This document shows positions 49,665-63,852 of a DNA stretch of 64,000 nt, one piece after another. The stretch's first letter is position 1. Every line of letters starts with the position of its first letter. The stretch is from the NCBI GenBank assembly GCA_029959085.1, contig JARWIR010000010.1, positions 12,173,001 through 12,237,000 of the forward strand, in the 5' to 3' direction. A program made the translations under genes and the position numbers. The notes under the pieces were generated by a model. It ran no database searches, was not told the origin of the DNA, and worked only from the letters and a program-made list of their open reading frames with translations. The DNA comes from Nemophila menziesii (lineage: Eukaryota > Streptophyta > Magnoliopsida > Boraginales > Hydrophyllaceae).

Positions 49665-52189
49665 GTGTATTAGATCAAGAGAAGTTAACTCTTTACTACT
49701 TTCAAATTTTTTAAATCAACAACAGAGTTAGATAAAAAATCCAAATTCTTAGATCATGGTCTTGCATAAAGGAAGAATCCCATCATCCTTGACATGACAT
49801 TGAAGGATGCTAAATGAGAAAAATTTACCAAAAATTTTTTAGGCTGAAGTTGCATGTACTGCTTATTTGCTAAAGAAATTTGACACCACAAGTAATTTGG
49901 AGCAACTACAAGCCAACTATCAGTCATCTTTGAGTTTTTGCTAGCATAGTTTATACTCGTGTTCTAGATGAAAAAAAAAAGAAACTTGGTAACCGGGGTG
50001 AAAAAATTTATTTTTACTGGTTATAATGAGGATTCAAAAGACAACTATCAGTCATCTTTGTTTTTAGCGAAGAAGAAATTTAGAGGAGGAATGAAGAAAA
50101 TTATAGTACATTGGATCAAATTGAAGTAGTAGAAGAAGAAAAAAAAACCATCAAAATCGAGAGTCACCTATCATGACACTTGAACAGGTTAAAAAATCTT
50201 AAGACAAAGAAGGTCCATGTAATTCTTCTTCCCTAACAAGAAGAATGCAAAGTGTGGTAGAAATCAACACAAATATTGAAAGTTGAATTTGGTATGTTTC
50301 TCTAATGATAATGAGCCATTATAATTTGACGAAGTTGTGAAAGCAGTATTTTGGAAGAAATAAATGGTTGAAGAAATTAGTTTAACTAGAAAAAATAATA
50401 AAATATTTGAAAATATTTTTCAAAAGGATAACGACGTGTTGGGACAAATGGGTCTATTAAATAAAAAGGACAATAAATGAAGAAATTGATCACTATAAGA
50501 CAAAACTTGTTGTAAAAGAATACAAAAAAATTATGGAGTTAATTATGATGAAACTTTTGCCAATGTTGCCTCAATGGACACTGTGAAAATGTTAATATTG
50601 CTTGCAACTTATCATAAACGGAAGTTACTCCAATTAGATGTCAAATCTACATTTTAGAATGGTATACTTGAAAATAAGTGTACATGGTTCAACATGAAGG
50701 TTTTACTCTAAATGGTAAAAAAAAGTGTATCGATTGAAAAAGGTTTTGTATGGCTTGAAGCAAGCTCCTAAGCGTGGGATTCTCGCACCGACAATTATTT
50801 ATTGATAATGGTTTTTTAAATGTCCATTGACCATGCACTTTATTCGAAGGAAGATTCTAAAGGTATAGTTTTAGTTGCATGTCTTTACGTCGATGACTTG
50901 CGTATTACAGGATGTTGTGAATTTTTTTTTTGTTCAATTCAAACAAGCCATATTCTAGGAATATAAAATGATAGACTCTGAACTTATGTAATTTTTCTTG
51001 GGTATCAAATTAAATTAACAAGAAGGTACAAAATGGTATGCACAAAACCAGTTGAGAAATTCAAAATAGTAAAATACAATCATGTGGAATCTTTGATGTC
51101 ACCTAGTTTGAAAATGGCATAACAAGATGAAGGAAAATGTGTAAATTTCATACTTTTTAAAATTTAATTAGAAGTGTTCGGTACCTCACAATCACAAGGC
51201 AAAATATTGTTTATTTGGTTACTTTGTTGAGTCATTATGTGGAAGCGTAGGAAGAGTGTCATTGGCTTGTCGAGAAAACGATTTTAAGTACATCAAACGT
51301 ACTGTAAATTTTGGTCTATATAATCTTGATCAAGAAGATGCTATATTTTTTTTTCTAGTGATAAAGGAGGTGATCAATATGAAAGAAAAGGACTAAGTGG
51401 GTACGTATTTTTTTTTAGGTTTACTGCATTTATGTGAATTTCAAAGAAATAAAGTGTGGTTGCTATGTCGTCTTGTGAGGCTAAATATGTTGCATTATCT
51501 TCAATAGTTCGTAAAGTAATATGGTTGATTAAGTTGATAAGATAATTAAATGATGAACAGAAAGATATGATTATTATTTATATGGATAAGCGATCGAGTT
51601 ATCCAAAAATTCGATACAAACAGATTAAGCAAGCATATTGATCATAAGTTTATTTCTTAAGTGATCACATGAAAGTGAAGACGATAATGTTGGAGTATTG
51701 TAGTACTTTGGAGCATGTTGTAGATAATTAAGATTGATGCTCAGTGTGAAGATTATTTTGGTTTGAGGAGGGGTGTTTAAATGATTAAAAACCAAATAAG
51801 TTTAATTTCTTGTGATTCTTAAATATACAGTGTAAATTCATGATTTTGGGAAGAAAAAAAGATCAAATGAATATACAAGACGAATCTTGAAAAACAATGA
51901 ATTTAGTGTTGTGCCGTGTAATATATCAAGACTATAATTAATTTTTATCAAGTATCTACTAGTATAAATATGTAGCATTTTATTTGTAATTCATATATAA
52001 TAAAAGTGAATAAAAGAATATGAGAGAAAAATGAGATAGATTCTCCTTTCGTAAAAGGTGGTAACCTATACAAGATTTCTTGTAAAATACAAGTATAGTA
52101 TTTAAGTAATATTGATTGTGTTTTAGTTTTCAGTATATTGGGACCAAGATTGATTTTGTCTTGAATATGGATTTTGGAACCGAATACCA
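49665..52189 (+). mobile_element. Copia pol remnant with 3' LTR, unit U6
   Basis: YVDD at 50886-50897, LTR from 51774. Private changes include ggttgattaag near 51527. Confidence 0.85.
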
Positions 52190-52208
52190 TACGAGGGATT
52201 TAGAACGG

Positions 52209-52444
52209 AATTGATTGTTAAACATTGGTGCAAGAAAGCTACATTATATTTTTATTCAACGTCTAGCCTAAATTTCTCAAGGTGATCAACACCTAAACCT
52301 CTATGTGGTATCTATTTTTCTATTATTTGGAAAAATCTACCACCACTATCAATTTAACCACTAGCACAACCACTTGAACCCCCACTATTTTCACCTTGAT
52401 CCATATCTTTTTTAACTATAAAAAACAACACATACATGGATTTA
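52209..52444 (-). pseudogene. SPL-like exon-1 fragment, unit U6
   Basis: Same fragment and same deletions as in U1. Confidence 0.8.
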
Positions 52445-53208
52445 TGGACATTAATTACTCCAAACCCTATCACTAGCCTCCTCCAACTTCACCAGAACAT
52501 CAAAATCGGTTCCAAAATTCATTAAAACGTCATTGAAACTTGATCAAACCTTCACGAAACACACTAGAACAAAACCAAATCATCATATCAATCCTCTATC
52601 AAATCCATTCCATACCACCACAAAACACATATACTTGCATACTATGTGCCTACATCTTAACAATGTCTTTGATTGAGGTAATTAGAATAATAAATTAATA
52701 CTGTTTTTTATTGGAAAAAGAGAATAATTACATTTCTTTGTTGTCTTAAGAAGAGAACGTTAAAGAAGGGAACCCCTAGCCTAAATACTTTGGTATCATC
52801 TACATCAACTTTCGGAAGTAATGAGGTTTGCCTTATGTGCTGCAAGCACTGTGTCCATTAAAAAAGGATAAATGCATTGGAAGAGTAAAGGTTAAGCCCT
52901 TATTTGCCTTACCTCAGAAGCCAAAAGAATACTTTAGATCATAGTTTAACTAATTGTTAATTTCCATTAGAGATACTTCAATATATACCCTTTTTAATGG
53001 TGTCTTGGGCAAAGTAAACTCATTGAAAGCCCATTCTTCCCAGATTACACAAATATTTAAAATATAGATGACAAAAACTCCAAGCTCTTCATAAAATCAA
53101 AGAATTTACTTCATAATGGGCTACCAAAATTTAGAAAAAGCGAAATAATCTTATGCATTAAACAAAATCTAAATTATGCAAAGTCTGCAATCTATAAATT
53201 GTCACAAT

Positions 53209-54863
53209 TCACACGCGAAGGTTATAATACTTGAGAAGCGCCGTCTCCTCAATAGGGACTTTATCCCCGTCAATGGTCACCCATATACTGCGCTTCCATT
53301 CCCTCGTACCTTCCTTTTGAGCATGTTCTTCGAAAGCCTGTGGTGTCATCTTGCCTGTTCATAAAAAAACAGTCATTACGCAATTTTATAAAGTTTTCTA
53401 GTCAGAACTTATGTTTGCCTCTGTATAGATAATCATTGAAACTCACCATAAGTTAGAGACACAGAGTTTGACAGCATAAAAACACATAATAATCTACCTA
53501 TTTAAGAACAAACCATTACAAATTGCATACTTGAAAAACAAACTCAATGTCAGTTGCAGAAGATGATTAAAGATATTAAGTATTATATTTTTGTACTAAA
53601 TATATATGGAATTATAAATAGACCAGTTCAAAATTAATACATGAAACATTCTATTTTTATTCTATGGAAAATTTTCATTACTAATAAAATATAACACATA
53701 AATATAAAAACTTCTCTCAATTAAAACCCAGATCAAAAAACCCTCCCTCAAAACACGAATAAAATAGCTACAGAGTTGGAAAGGCCAATTAGCTAGGAGT
53801 GAAGTTCTCCTAAGTCATCCAATAATGTTATCTTTCGACTTATTTACTAAACGAGTAATTTGATTAAAGCTACCAACGAATGAATTGTTAAACTCATTCA
53901 CAGTGTCCCGGAATAAAGTATAGCCAATGCAATCTATAGAAATCAGATTAAAAAAATGCCAGTATTACCGGCCACGTATATACTATAATTAACAATTAAT
54001 TTTCTCTCATGTTTTTTCTTAAGGTGTACTAGATTGAATTCCCAAGTTTAATAATTTCTATACAGTAAGACATCTCCAAAATCACGAGACATTGTTTTTC
54101 TTCTTGGCATTTTTAAATGTATGGAAGAATATTCTTTCAGTAGTCTCACAAGATAATTTTTGGATAGTAGATATACCAAGTTTGGTTACTTAGCATAACT
54201 TTATTTATCATGTGAAAATTCCAGAAGTGAAGTCCATCATTGATACCAAAAGCTAACAATAGTACTATATTGTAGAAAACTCCTTTAAATGCTCTATTTT
54301 ATTTTATTGTCAAAAATAAATTTGTGCTCCTTCCAAAATAAAATTATCCTTATCTTATAGCAATAATTTATGTCATAGTTTTCAATCGCTAAAAAAATAA
54401 AATAGAGAACATATATCCAGTCTATTGAGAGACAACGCTTTCACATCTTAATAAGAAAATTAGGGTTCTTTCAATCTCTTTATGAGTAAGAAGAATACAT
54501 CCATCAATCTAAAATAATAATTTTGTTGAAGTATTAAAATAAAAAGTACTTACTTTAAACAATATTGTAAGGATTTACAAAAAATTTCATATGGACAAGT
54601 AAAAATTAAAAACACACCACATGCTTAAAAACGTTTATAAAATATAAATATATGATATTATTTGGAAAATAAAATTAGATACCTTCTGGACAACCTGGAA
54701 AACAATCACATTCGATATCGACAAGGCCATTCGCATAAACTCTCAAATAGCCAACGGTATCTCCAAAACGTTGACTTGTGCACGCACATATCACCTTTAG
54801 GTGATCTTCATAGAGTTTGACGTCATACATATTTTTTAACTCCTCAACGCTAAAAAGTGACAT
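53209..54863 (-). CDS. ULT1-like: ULT1-like SAND-domain mini-protein, unit U7 (exons 54683-54863, 53209-53354)
   Basis: The product is identical to U1, although this unit has several private changes in non-coding parts (for example 54193, 54309 and 54652). Confidence 0.8.
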
Positions 54864-55365
54864 CTTTAGGTATCTTTAGGTGAGAGAAATTGTAAGACTT
54901 AAGATATATCAGAAAAATGAAAGATGATGAATGACTTATAGCCTGTTTTATACTGTTTTTTCAGTCAAAAGAGCATTTAAATTAATTATCGCTTTTTAGA
55001 AAAATATATATTTAAAATTATTTTTTGTTTGATATCCAACATTACTTCTTTTCTAAAAACTGATTATTTTTAGAAATAGTAAATTATTCGGGTCTTTAAA
55101 GTAAAAAATATTTCATTTGTTTAAATTTTGAAATACTTCTGAAAAAAGAATGGCGCCTATTCACCTGGTCAAAGACTACATATTCATCATTTAAGGAAAA
55201 GAATATTAATCATAAGTGCAAAAATCTCGTCAAACAAAAAAAATCTTTTTTATCTATTTTCAATTTACTTATTTTTTATTTGATATTATTTAATTAACAA
55301 TTTTATAAATTGTTTTCTAAGTAGCAGATATTATTGATAGAAGATTCATATAGTTTTAATTATAG

Positions 55366-57889
55366 GTGTATTAGATCAAGAGAAGTTAACTCTTTACTAC
55401 TTTCAAATTTTTTAAATCAACAACAGAGTTAGATAAAAAATCCAAATTCTTAGATCATGGTCTTGCATAAAGGAAGAATCCCATCATCCTTGACATGACA
55501 TTGAAGGATGCTAAATGAGAAAAATTTACCAAAAATTTTTTAGGCTGAAGTTGCATGTACTGCTTATTTGCTAAAGAAATTTGACACCACAAGTAATTTG
55601 GAGCAACTACAAGCCAACTATCAGTCATCTTTGAGTTTTTGCTAGCATAGTTTATACTCGTGTTCTAGATGAAAAAAAAAAGAAACTTGGTAACCGGGGT
55701 GAAAAAATTTATTTTTACTGGTTATAATGAGGATTCAAAAGACAACTATCAGTCATCTTTGTTTTTAGCGAAGAAGAAATTTAGAGGAGGAATGAAGAAA
55801 ATTATAGTACATTGGATCAAATTGAAGTAGTAGAAGAAGAAAAAAAACCATCAAAATCGAGAGTCACCTATCATGACACTTGAACAGGTTAAAAAATCTT
55901 AAGACAAAGAAGGTCCATGTAATTCTTCTTCCCTAACAAGAAGAATGCAAAGTGTGGTAGAAATCAACACAAATATTGAAAGTTGAATTTGGTATGTTTC
56001 TCTAATGATAATGAGCCATTATAATTTGACGAAGTTGTGAAAGCAGTATTTTGGAAGAAATAAATGGTTGAAGAAATTAGTTTAACTAGAAAAAATAATA
56101 AAATATTTGAAAATATTTTTCAAAAGGATAACGACCTGTTGGGACAAATGGGTCTATTAAATAAAAAGGAAAATAAATGAAGAAATAGATCACTATAAGA
56201 CAAAACTTGTTGTAAAAGAATACAAAAAAATTATGGAGTTAATTATGATGAAACTTTTGCCAATGTTGCCTCATTGGACACTGTGAAAATGTTAATATTG
56301 CTTGCAACTTATCATAAACAGAAGTTACTCCAATTAGATGTCAAATCTACATTTTAGAATGGTATACTTGAAAATAAGTGTACATGGTTCAACATGAAGG
56401 TTTTACTCTAAATGGTAAAAAAAAGTGTATCGATTGAAAAAAGTTTTGTATGGCTTGAAGCAAGCTCCTAAGCGTGGGATTCTCGCACCGACAATTATTT
56501 ATTGATAATGGTTTTTTAAATGTCCATTGACCATGCACTTTATTCGAAGGAAGATTCTAAAGGTAAAGTTTTAGTTGCATGTCTTTACGTCGATGACTTG
56601 CGTATTGCAGGATGTTGTGAATTTTCTTTTTGTTCAATTCAAACAAGCCATATTCTAGGAATATAAAATGATAGACTCTGAACTTATGTAATTTTTCTTG
56701 GGTATCAAATTAAATTAACATGAAGGTACAAAATGGTATGCACAAAACCAGTTGAGAAATTCAAAATAGTAAAATACAATCATGTGGAATCTTTGATGTC
56801 ACCTAGTTTGAAAATGGCATAACAAGATGAAGGAAAATGTGTAAATTTCATACTTTTTAAAATTTAATTAGAAGTTTTCGGTACCTCACAATCACAAGGC
56901 AAAATATTGTTTATTTGGTTACTTTGTTGAGTCATTATGTGGAAGCGTAGGAAGAGTGTCATTGGCTTGTCGAGAAAAGGATTTTAAGTACATCAAACGT
57001 ACTGTAAATTTTGGTCTATATAATCTTGATCAAGAAGATGCTATATTTTTTTTTCTAGTGATAAAAGAGGTGATCAATATGAAAGAAAAGGACTAAGTGG
57101 GTACGTATTTTTTTTTAGGTTTACTGCATTTATGTGAATTTCGAAGAAATAAAGTGTGGTTGCTATGTCGTCTTGTGAGGCTAAATATGTTGCATTATCT
57201 TCAATAGTTCGTAAAGTAATATGGTTGAGGAAGTTGATAAGATAATTAAATGATGAACAGAAAGATATGATTATTATTTATATGGATAAGCGATCGAGTT
57301 ATCCAAAAATTCGATACAAACAGATTAAGCAAGCATATTGATCATAAGTTTATTTCTTAAGTGATCACATGAAAGTGAAGACGATAATGTTGGAGTATTG
57401 TAGTACTTTGGAGCATGTTGTAGATAATTAAGATTGATGCTCAGTGTGAAGATTATTTTGGTTTGAGGAGGGGTGTTTAAATGATTAAAAACCAAATAAG
57501 TTTAATTTCTTGTGATTCTTAAATATACAGTGTAAATTCATGATTTTGGGAAGAAAAAAAGATCAAATGAATATACAAGACGAATCTTGAAAAACAATGA
57601 ATTTAGTGTTGTGCCGTGTAATATATCAAGACTATAATTAATTTTTATCAAGTATCTACTAGTATAAATATGTAGCATTTTATTTGTAATTCATATATAA
57701 TAAAAGTGAATAAAAGAATATGAGAGAAAAATGAGATAGATTCTCCTTTTGTAAAAGGTGGTAACCTATACAAGATTTCTTGTAAAATACAAGTATAGTA
57801 TTTAAGTAATATTGATTGTGTTTTAGTTTTCAGTATATTGGGACCAAGATTGATTTTGTCTTGAATATGGATTTTGGAACCGAATACCA
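55366..57889 (+). mobile_element. Copia pol remnant with 3' LTR, unit U7
   Basis: YVDD at 56586-56597, LTR from 57474. Shares ggtaaag near 56563 with U8 and gttttcgg near 56873 with U0 and U8. Confidence 0.85.
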
Positions 57890-57908
57890 TACGAGGGATT
57901 TAGAACGG

Positions 57909-58144
57909 AATTGATTGTTAAACATTGGTGCAAGAAAGCTACATTATATTTTTATTCAACGTCTAGCCTAAATTTCTCAAGGTGATCAACACCTAAACCT
58001 CTATGTGGTATCTATTTTTCTATTATTTGGAAAAATCTACCACCACTATCAATTTAACCACTAGCACAACCACTTGAACCCCCACTATTTTCACCTTGAT
58101 CCATATCTTTTTTAACTATAAAAAACAACACATACATGGATTTA
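57909..58144 (-). pseudogene. SPL-like exon-1 fragment, unit U7
   Basis: Same fragment and same deletions as in U1. Confidence 0.8.
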
Positions 58145-58915
58145 TGGACATTAATTACTCCAAACCCTATCACTAGCCTCCTCCAACTTCCAACTTCACC
58201 AGAACATCAAAATCGGTTCCAAAATTCATTAAAACGTCATTGAAACTTGATCAAACCTTCACGAAATACACTAGAACAAAACCAAATCATCATATCAATC
58301 CTCTATCAAATCCATTCCATACCACCACAAAACACATATACTTGCATACTATGTGCCTACATCTTAACAATGTCTTTGATTGAGGTAATTAGAATAATAA
58401 ATTAATACTGTTTTTTATTGGAAAAAGAGAATAATTACATTTCTTTGTTGTCTTAAGAAGAGAACGTTAAAGAAGGGAACCCCTAGCCTAAATACTTTGG
58501 TATCATCTACATCAACCTTCGGAAGTAATGAGGTTTGCCTTATGTGCTGCAAGCACTGTGTCCTTTAAAAAAGGATAAATGCATTGGAAGAGTAAAGGTT
58601 AAGCCCTTATTTGCCTTACCTCAGGAGCCAAAAGAATACTTTAGATCATAGTTGAACTAATTGTTAATTTCCATTAGAGATACTTCAATATATACCCTTT
58701 TTAATGGTGTCTTGGGCAAAGTAAACTCATTGAAAGCCCATTCTTCCCAGATTACACAAATATTTAAAATATAGATGACAAAAACTCCAAGCTCTTCATA
58801 AAATCAAAGAATTTACTTCATAATGGGCTACCAAAATTTAGAAAAAGCGAAATAATCTTATGCATTAAACGAAATCTAAATTATGCAAAGTCTGCAATCT
58901 ATAAATTGTCACAAT

Positions 58916-60569
58916 TCACACGCGAAGGTTATAATACTTGAGAAGCGCCGTCTCCTCAATAGGGACTTTATCCCCGTCAATGGTCACCCATATACTGCGC
59001 TTCCATTCCCTCGTACCTTCCTTTTGAGCATGTTCTTCGAAAGCCTGTGGTGTCATCTTGCCTGTTCATAAAAAACAGTCATTACGCAATTTTATAAAGT
59101 TTTCTAGTCAGAACTTATGTTTGCCTCTGTATAGATAATCATTGAAACTCACCATAAGTTAGAGACACAGAGTTTGACACCATAAAAACACATAATAATC
59201 TACCTATTTAAGAACAAACCATTACAAATTGCATACTTGAAAAACAAACTCAATGTCAGTTGCAGAAGATGATTAAAGATATTAAGTATTATATTTTTGT
59301 ACTAAATATATATGGAATTATAAATAGACCAGTTCAAAATTAATACATGAAACATTCTGTTTTTATTCTATGGAAAATTTTCATTACTAATAAAATATAA
59401 CACATAAAAATAAAAACTTCTCTCAATTAAAACCCAGATCAAAAAACCCTCCCTCAAAACACGAATAAAATAGCTACAGAGTTGGAAAGGCCAATTAGCT
59501 AGGAGTGAAGTTCTCCTAAGTCATCCAATAATGTTATCTTTCGACTTATTTACTAAACGAGTAATTTGATTAAAGCTACCAACGAATGAATTGTTAAACT
59601 CATTCACAGTGTCCCGGAATAAAGTATAGCCAATACAATCTATAGAAATCAGATTAAAAAAATGTCAGTATTACCGGCCACGTATATACTATAATTAACA
59701 ATTAATTTTCTCTCATGTTTTTTCTTAAGGTGTACTAGATTGAATTCCCAAGTTTAATAATTTCTATACAGTAAGACATCTCCAAAATCACGAGACATTG
59801 TTTTTCGTCTTGGCATTTTTAAATGTATGGAAGAATATTCTCTCAGTAGTCTCACAAGATAATTTTTGGATAGTAGATATACCAAGTTTGGTTACTTAAC
59901 ATAACTTTATTTATCATGTGAAAATTCCAGAAGTGAAGTCCATCATTGATACCAAAAGCTAACAATAGTACTATATTGTAGAAAACTCCTTTAAATGCTC
60001 TATTTTATTTTATTTTCAAAAATAAATTTGTGCTCCTTCCAAAATAAAATTATCCTTATCTTATAGCAATAATTTATGTCATAGTTTTCAATCGCTAAAA
60101 AAATTAAATAGAGAACATATATCCAGTCTATTGAGAGACAACGCTTTCACATCTTAATAAGAAAATTAGGGTTCTTTCAATCTCTTTATGAGTAAGAAGA
60201 ATACATCCATCAATCTAAAATAATAATTTTGTTGAAGTATTAAAATAAAAAGTACTTACTTTAAACAATATTGTAAGGATTTACAAAAAATTTCATATGG
60301 ACAAGTAAAAATTAAAAACACACCACATGCTTAAAAACGTTTATAAAATATAAATATATAATATTATTTGGAAAATAAAATTAGATACCTTCTGGACAAC
60401 CTGGAAAACAATCACATTCGATATCGACAAGGCCATTCGCATAAACTCTCAAATAGCCAACGGTATCTCCAAAACGTTGACTTGTGCACGCACATATCAC
60501 CTTTAGGTGATCTTCATAGAGTTTGACGTCATACATATTTTTTAACTCCTCAACGCTAAAAAGTGACAT
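58916..60569 (-). CDS. ULT1-like: ULT1-like SAND-domain mini-protein, unit U8 (exons 60389-60569, 58916-59061)
   Basis: The product is identical to U1. The promoter-side motif is gccctttttata instead of gcctgttttata. Confidence 0.8.
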
Positions 60570-61072
60570 CTTTAGGTATCTTTAGGTGAGAGAAATTGTA
60601 AGACTTAAGATATATCAGAAAAATGAAAGATGATGAATGACTTATAGCCCTTTTTATACTGTTTTTTCAGTCAAAAGAACATTTAAATTAATTATCGCTT
60701 TTTAGAAAAATATATATTTAAAATTATTTTTTGTTTGATATCCAACATTACTTCTTTTCTGAAAACTGATTATTTTTAGAAATAGTAAATTATTCGGGTT
60801 TTTTAAAGTAAAAAATATTTTATTTGTTTAAATTTTGAAATACTTCTGAAAAAAGAATGGCGCCTATTCACCTGGTCAAAGACTACATATTCATCATTTA
60901 AGGAAAAGAATATTAATCATAAGTGCAAAAATCTGGTCAAAGAAAAAAAATCTTTTTTATCTATTTTCAATTTACTTATTTTTTTATTTGATATTATTTA
61001 ATTAACAATTTTATAAATTGTTTTCTAAGTAGCAGATATTATTGATAGAAGATTCATATAGTTTTAATTATA

Positions 61073-63597
61073 GGTGTATTAGATTAAGAGAAGTTAACTC
61101 TTTACTACTTTCAAATTTTTTAAATCAACAACAGAGTTAGATAAAAAATCCAAATTCTTAGATCATGGTCTTGCATAAAGGAAGAATCCCATCATCCTTG
61201 ACATGACATTGAAGGATGCTAAATGAGAAAAATTTACCAAAAATTTTTTAGGCTGAAGTTGCATGTACTGCTTATTTGCTAAAGAAATTTGACACCACAA
61301 GTAATTTGGAGCAACTACAAGCCAACTATCAGTCATCTTTGAGTTTTTGCTAGCATAGTTTATACTCGTGTTCTAGATGAAAAAAAAAAGAAACTTGGTA
61401 ACCGGGGTGAAAAAATTTATTTTTACTGGTTATAATGAGGATTCAAAAGACAACTATCAGTCATCTTTGTTTTTAGCGAAGAAGAAATTTAGAGGAGGAA
61501 TGATGAAAATTATAGTACATTGGATCAAATTGAAGTAGTAGAAGAAGAAAAAAAACCATCAAAATCGAGAGTCACCTATCATGACACTTGAACAGGTTAA
61601 AAAATCTTAAGACAAAGAAGGTCCATGTAATTCTTCTTCCCTAACAAGAAGAATGCAAAGTGTGGTAGAAATCAACACAAATATTGAAAGTTGAATTTGG
61701 TATGTTTCTCTAATGATAATGAGCCATTATAATTTGACGAAGTTGTGAAAGCAGTATTTTGGAAGAAATAAATGGTTGAAGAAATTAGTTTAACTAGAAA
61801 AAATAATAAAATATTTTAAAATATTTTTCAAAAGGATAACGACCTGTTGGGACAAATGGGTCTATTAAATAAAAAGGACAATAAATGAAGAAATTGATCA
61901 CTATAAGATAAAACTTGTTGTAAAAGAATACAAAAAAATTATGGAGTTGATTATGATGAAACTTTTGCCAATGTTGCCTCAATGGACACTGTGAAAATGT
62001 TAATATTGCTTGCAACTTATCATAAACGGAAGTTACTCCAATTAGATGTCAAATCTACATTTTAGAATGGTATACTTGAAAATAAGTGTACATGGTTCAA
62101 CATGAAGGTTTTACTCTAAATGGTAAAAAAAAGTGTATCGATTGAAAAAGGTTTTGTATGGCTTGAAGCAAGCTCCTAAGCGTGGGATTCTCGCACCGAC
62201 AATTATTTATTGATAATGGTTTTTTAAATGTCCATTGACCATGCACTTTATTCGAAGGAAGATTCTAAAGGTAAAGTTTTAGATGCATGTCTTTACGTCG
62301 ATGACTTGCGTATTACATGATGTTGTGAATTTTTTTTTGTTCAATTCAAACAAGCCATATTCTAGGAATATAAAATGATAGACTCTGAACTTATGTAATT
62401 TTTCTTGGGTATCAAATTAAATTAACAAGAAGGTACAAAATGGTATGCACAAAACCAGTTGAGAAATTCAAAATAGTAAAATACAATCATGTGGAATCTT
62501 TGATGTCACCTAGTTTGAAAATGGCATAACAAGATGAAGGAAAATGTGTAAATTTCATACTTTTTAAAATTTAATTAGAAGTTTTCGGTACCTCACAATC
62601 ACAAGGCAAAATATTGTTTATTTGGTTACTTTGTTGAGTCATTATGTGGAAGAGTAGGAAGTGTCTCATTGGCTTGTCGAGAATAGGATTTTAAGTACAT
62701 CAAACGTACTGTAAAGTTTGGTCTATATAATCTTGATCAAGAAGATGCTATATTTTTTTTTTCTAGTGATAAAGGAGGTGATCAATATGAAAGAAAAGGA
62801 CTAAGTGGGTACGTATTTTTTTTTAGGTTTACTGCATTTATGTGAATTTCAAAGAAATAAAGTGTGGTTGCTATGTCGTCTTGTGAGGCTAAATATGTTG
62901 CATTATCTTCAATAGTTCGTCAAGTAATATGGTTGAGGAAGTTGATAAGATAATTAAATGATGAACAGAAAGATATGATTATTATTTATATGGATAAGCG
63001 ATCGAGTTATCCAAAAATTCGATACAAACAGATTAAGCAAGCATATTAATCATAAGTTTATTTCTTAAGTGATCACATGAAAGTGAAGACGATAATGTTG
63101 GAGTATTGTACTACTTTGGAGCATGTTGTAGATAATTAAGATTGATGCTCAGTGTGAAGATTATTTTAGTTTGAGGAGGGGTGTTTAAATGATTAAAAAC
63201 CAAATAAGTTTAATTTCTTGTGATTCTTAAATATACAGTGTAAATTCATGATTTTGGGAAGAAAAAAAGATCAAATGAATATACAAGACGAATCTTGAAA
63301 AACAATGAATTTAGTGTTGTGTCGTGTAATATATCAAGACTATAATTAATTTTTATCAAGTATCTACTAGTATAAATATGTAGCATTTTATTTGTAATTC
63401 ATATATAATAAAAGTGAATAAAAGAATATGAGAGAAAAATGAGATAGATTCTCCTTTTGTAAAAGGTGGCAACCTGTACAAGATTTCTTGTAAAATACAA
63501 GTATAGTATTTAAGTAATATTGATTGTGTTATAGTTTTCAGTATATTGGGACCAAGATTGATTTTGTCTTGAATATGGATTTTGGAACCGAATACCA
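61073..63597 (+). mobile_element. Copia pol remnant with 3' LTR, unit U8
   Basis: YVDD at 62294-62305, LTR from 63172. It is the most diverged remnant of the array proper, with private changes near 62318, 62652-62662 and 63049. Confidence 0.85.
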
Positions 63598-63616
63598 TAC
63601 GAGGGATTTAGAACGG

Positions 63617-63852
63617 AATTGATTGTTAAACATTGGTGCAAGAAAGCTACATTATATTTTTATTCAACGTCTAGCCTAAATTTCTCAAGGTGATCAACAC
63701 CTAAACCTCTATGTGGTATCTATTTTTCTATTATTTGGAAAAATCTACCACCACTATCAATTTAACCACTAGCACAACCACTTGAACCCCCCCTATTTTC
63801 ACCTTGATCCATATCTTTTTTAACTATAAAAAACAACACATACATGGATTTA
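63617..63852 (-). pseudogene. SPL-like exon-1 fragment, unit U8
   Basis: Same fragment as in U1 with a private C-run change near 63787. Confidence 0.8.

Larger units (their letters stand above)
46929..52629. repeat. Tandem repeat unit U6 (5701 bp)
   Basis: The first 3 kb carry the U4 variants. The pol part reverts to gaggattc and cctcaatgg. A private gacgtgttggg lies near 50432. Confidence 0.97.
52630..58336. repeat. Tandem repeat unit U7 (5707 bp)
   Basis: Longer by a 7-base duplication (ccaacttccaacttcacc) at about 58183-58200. It has more private substitutions than U4-U6. Confidence 0.97.
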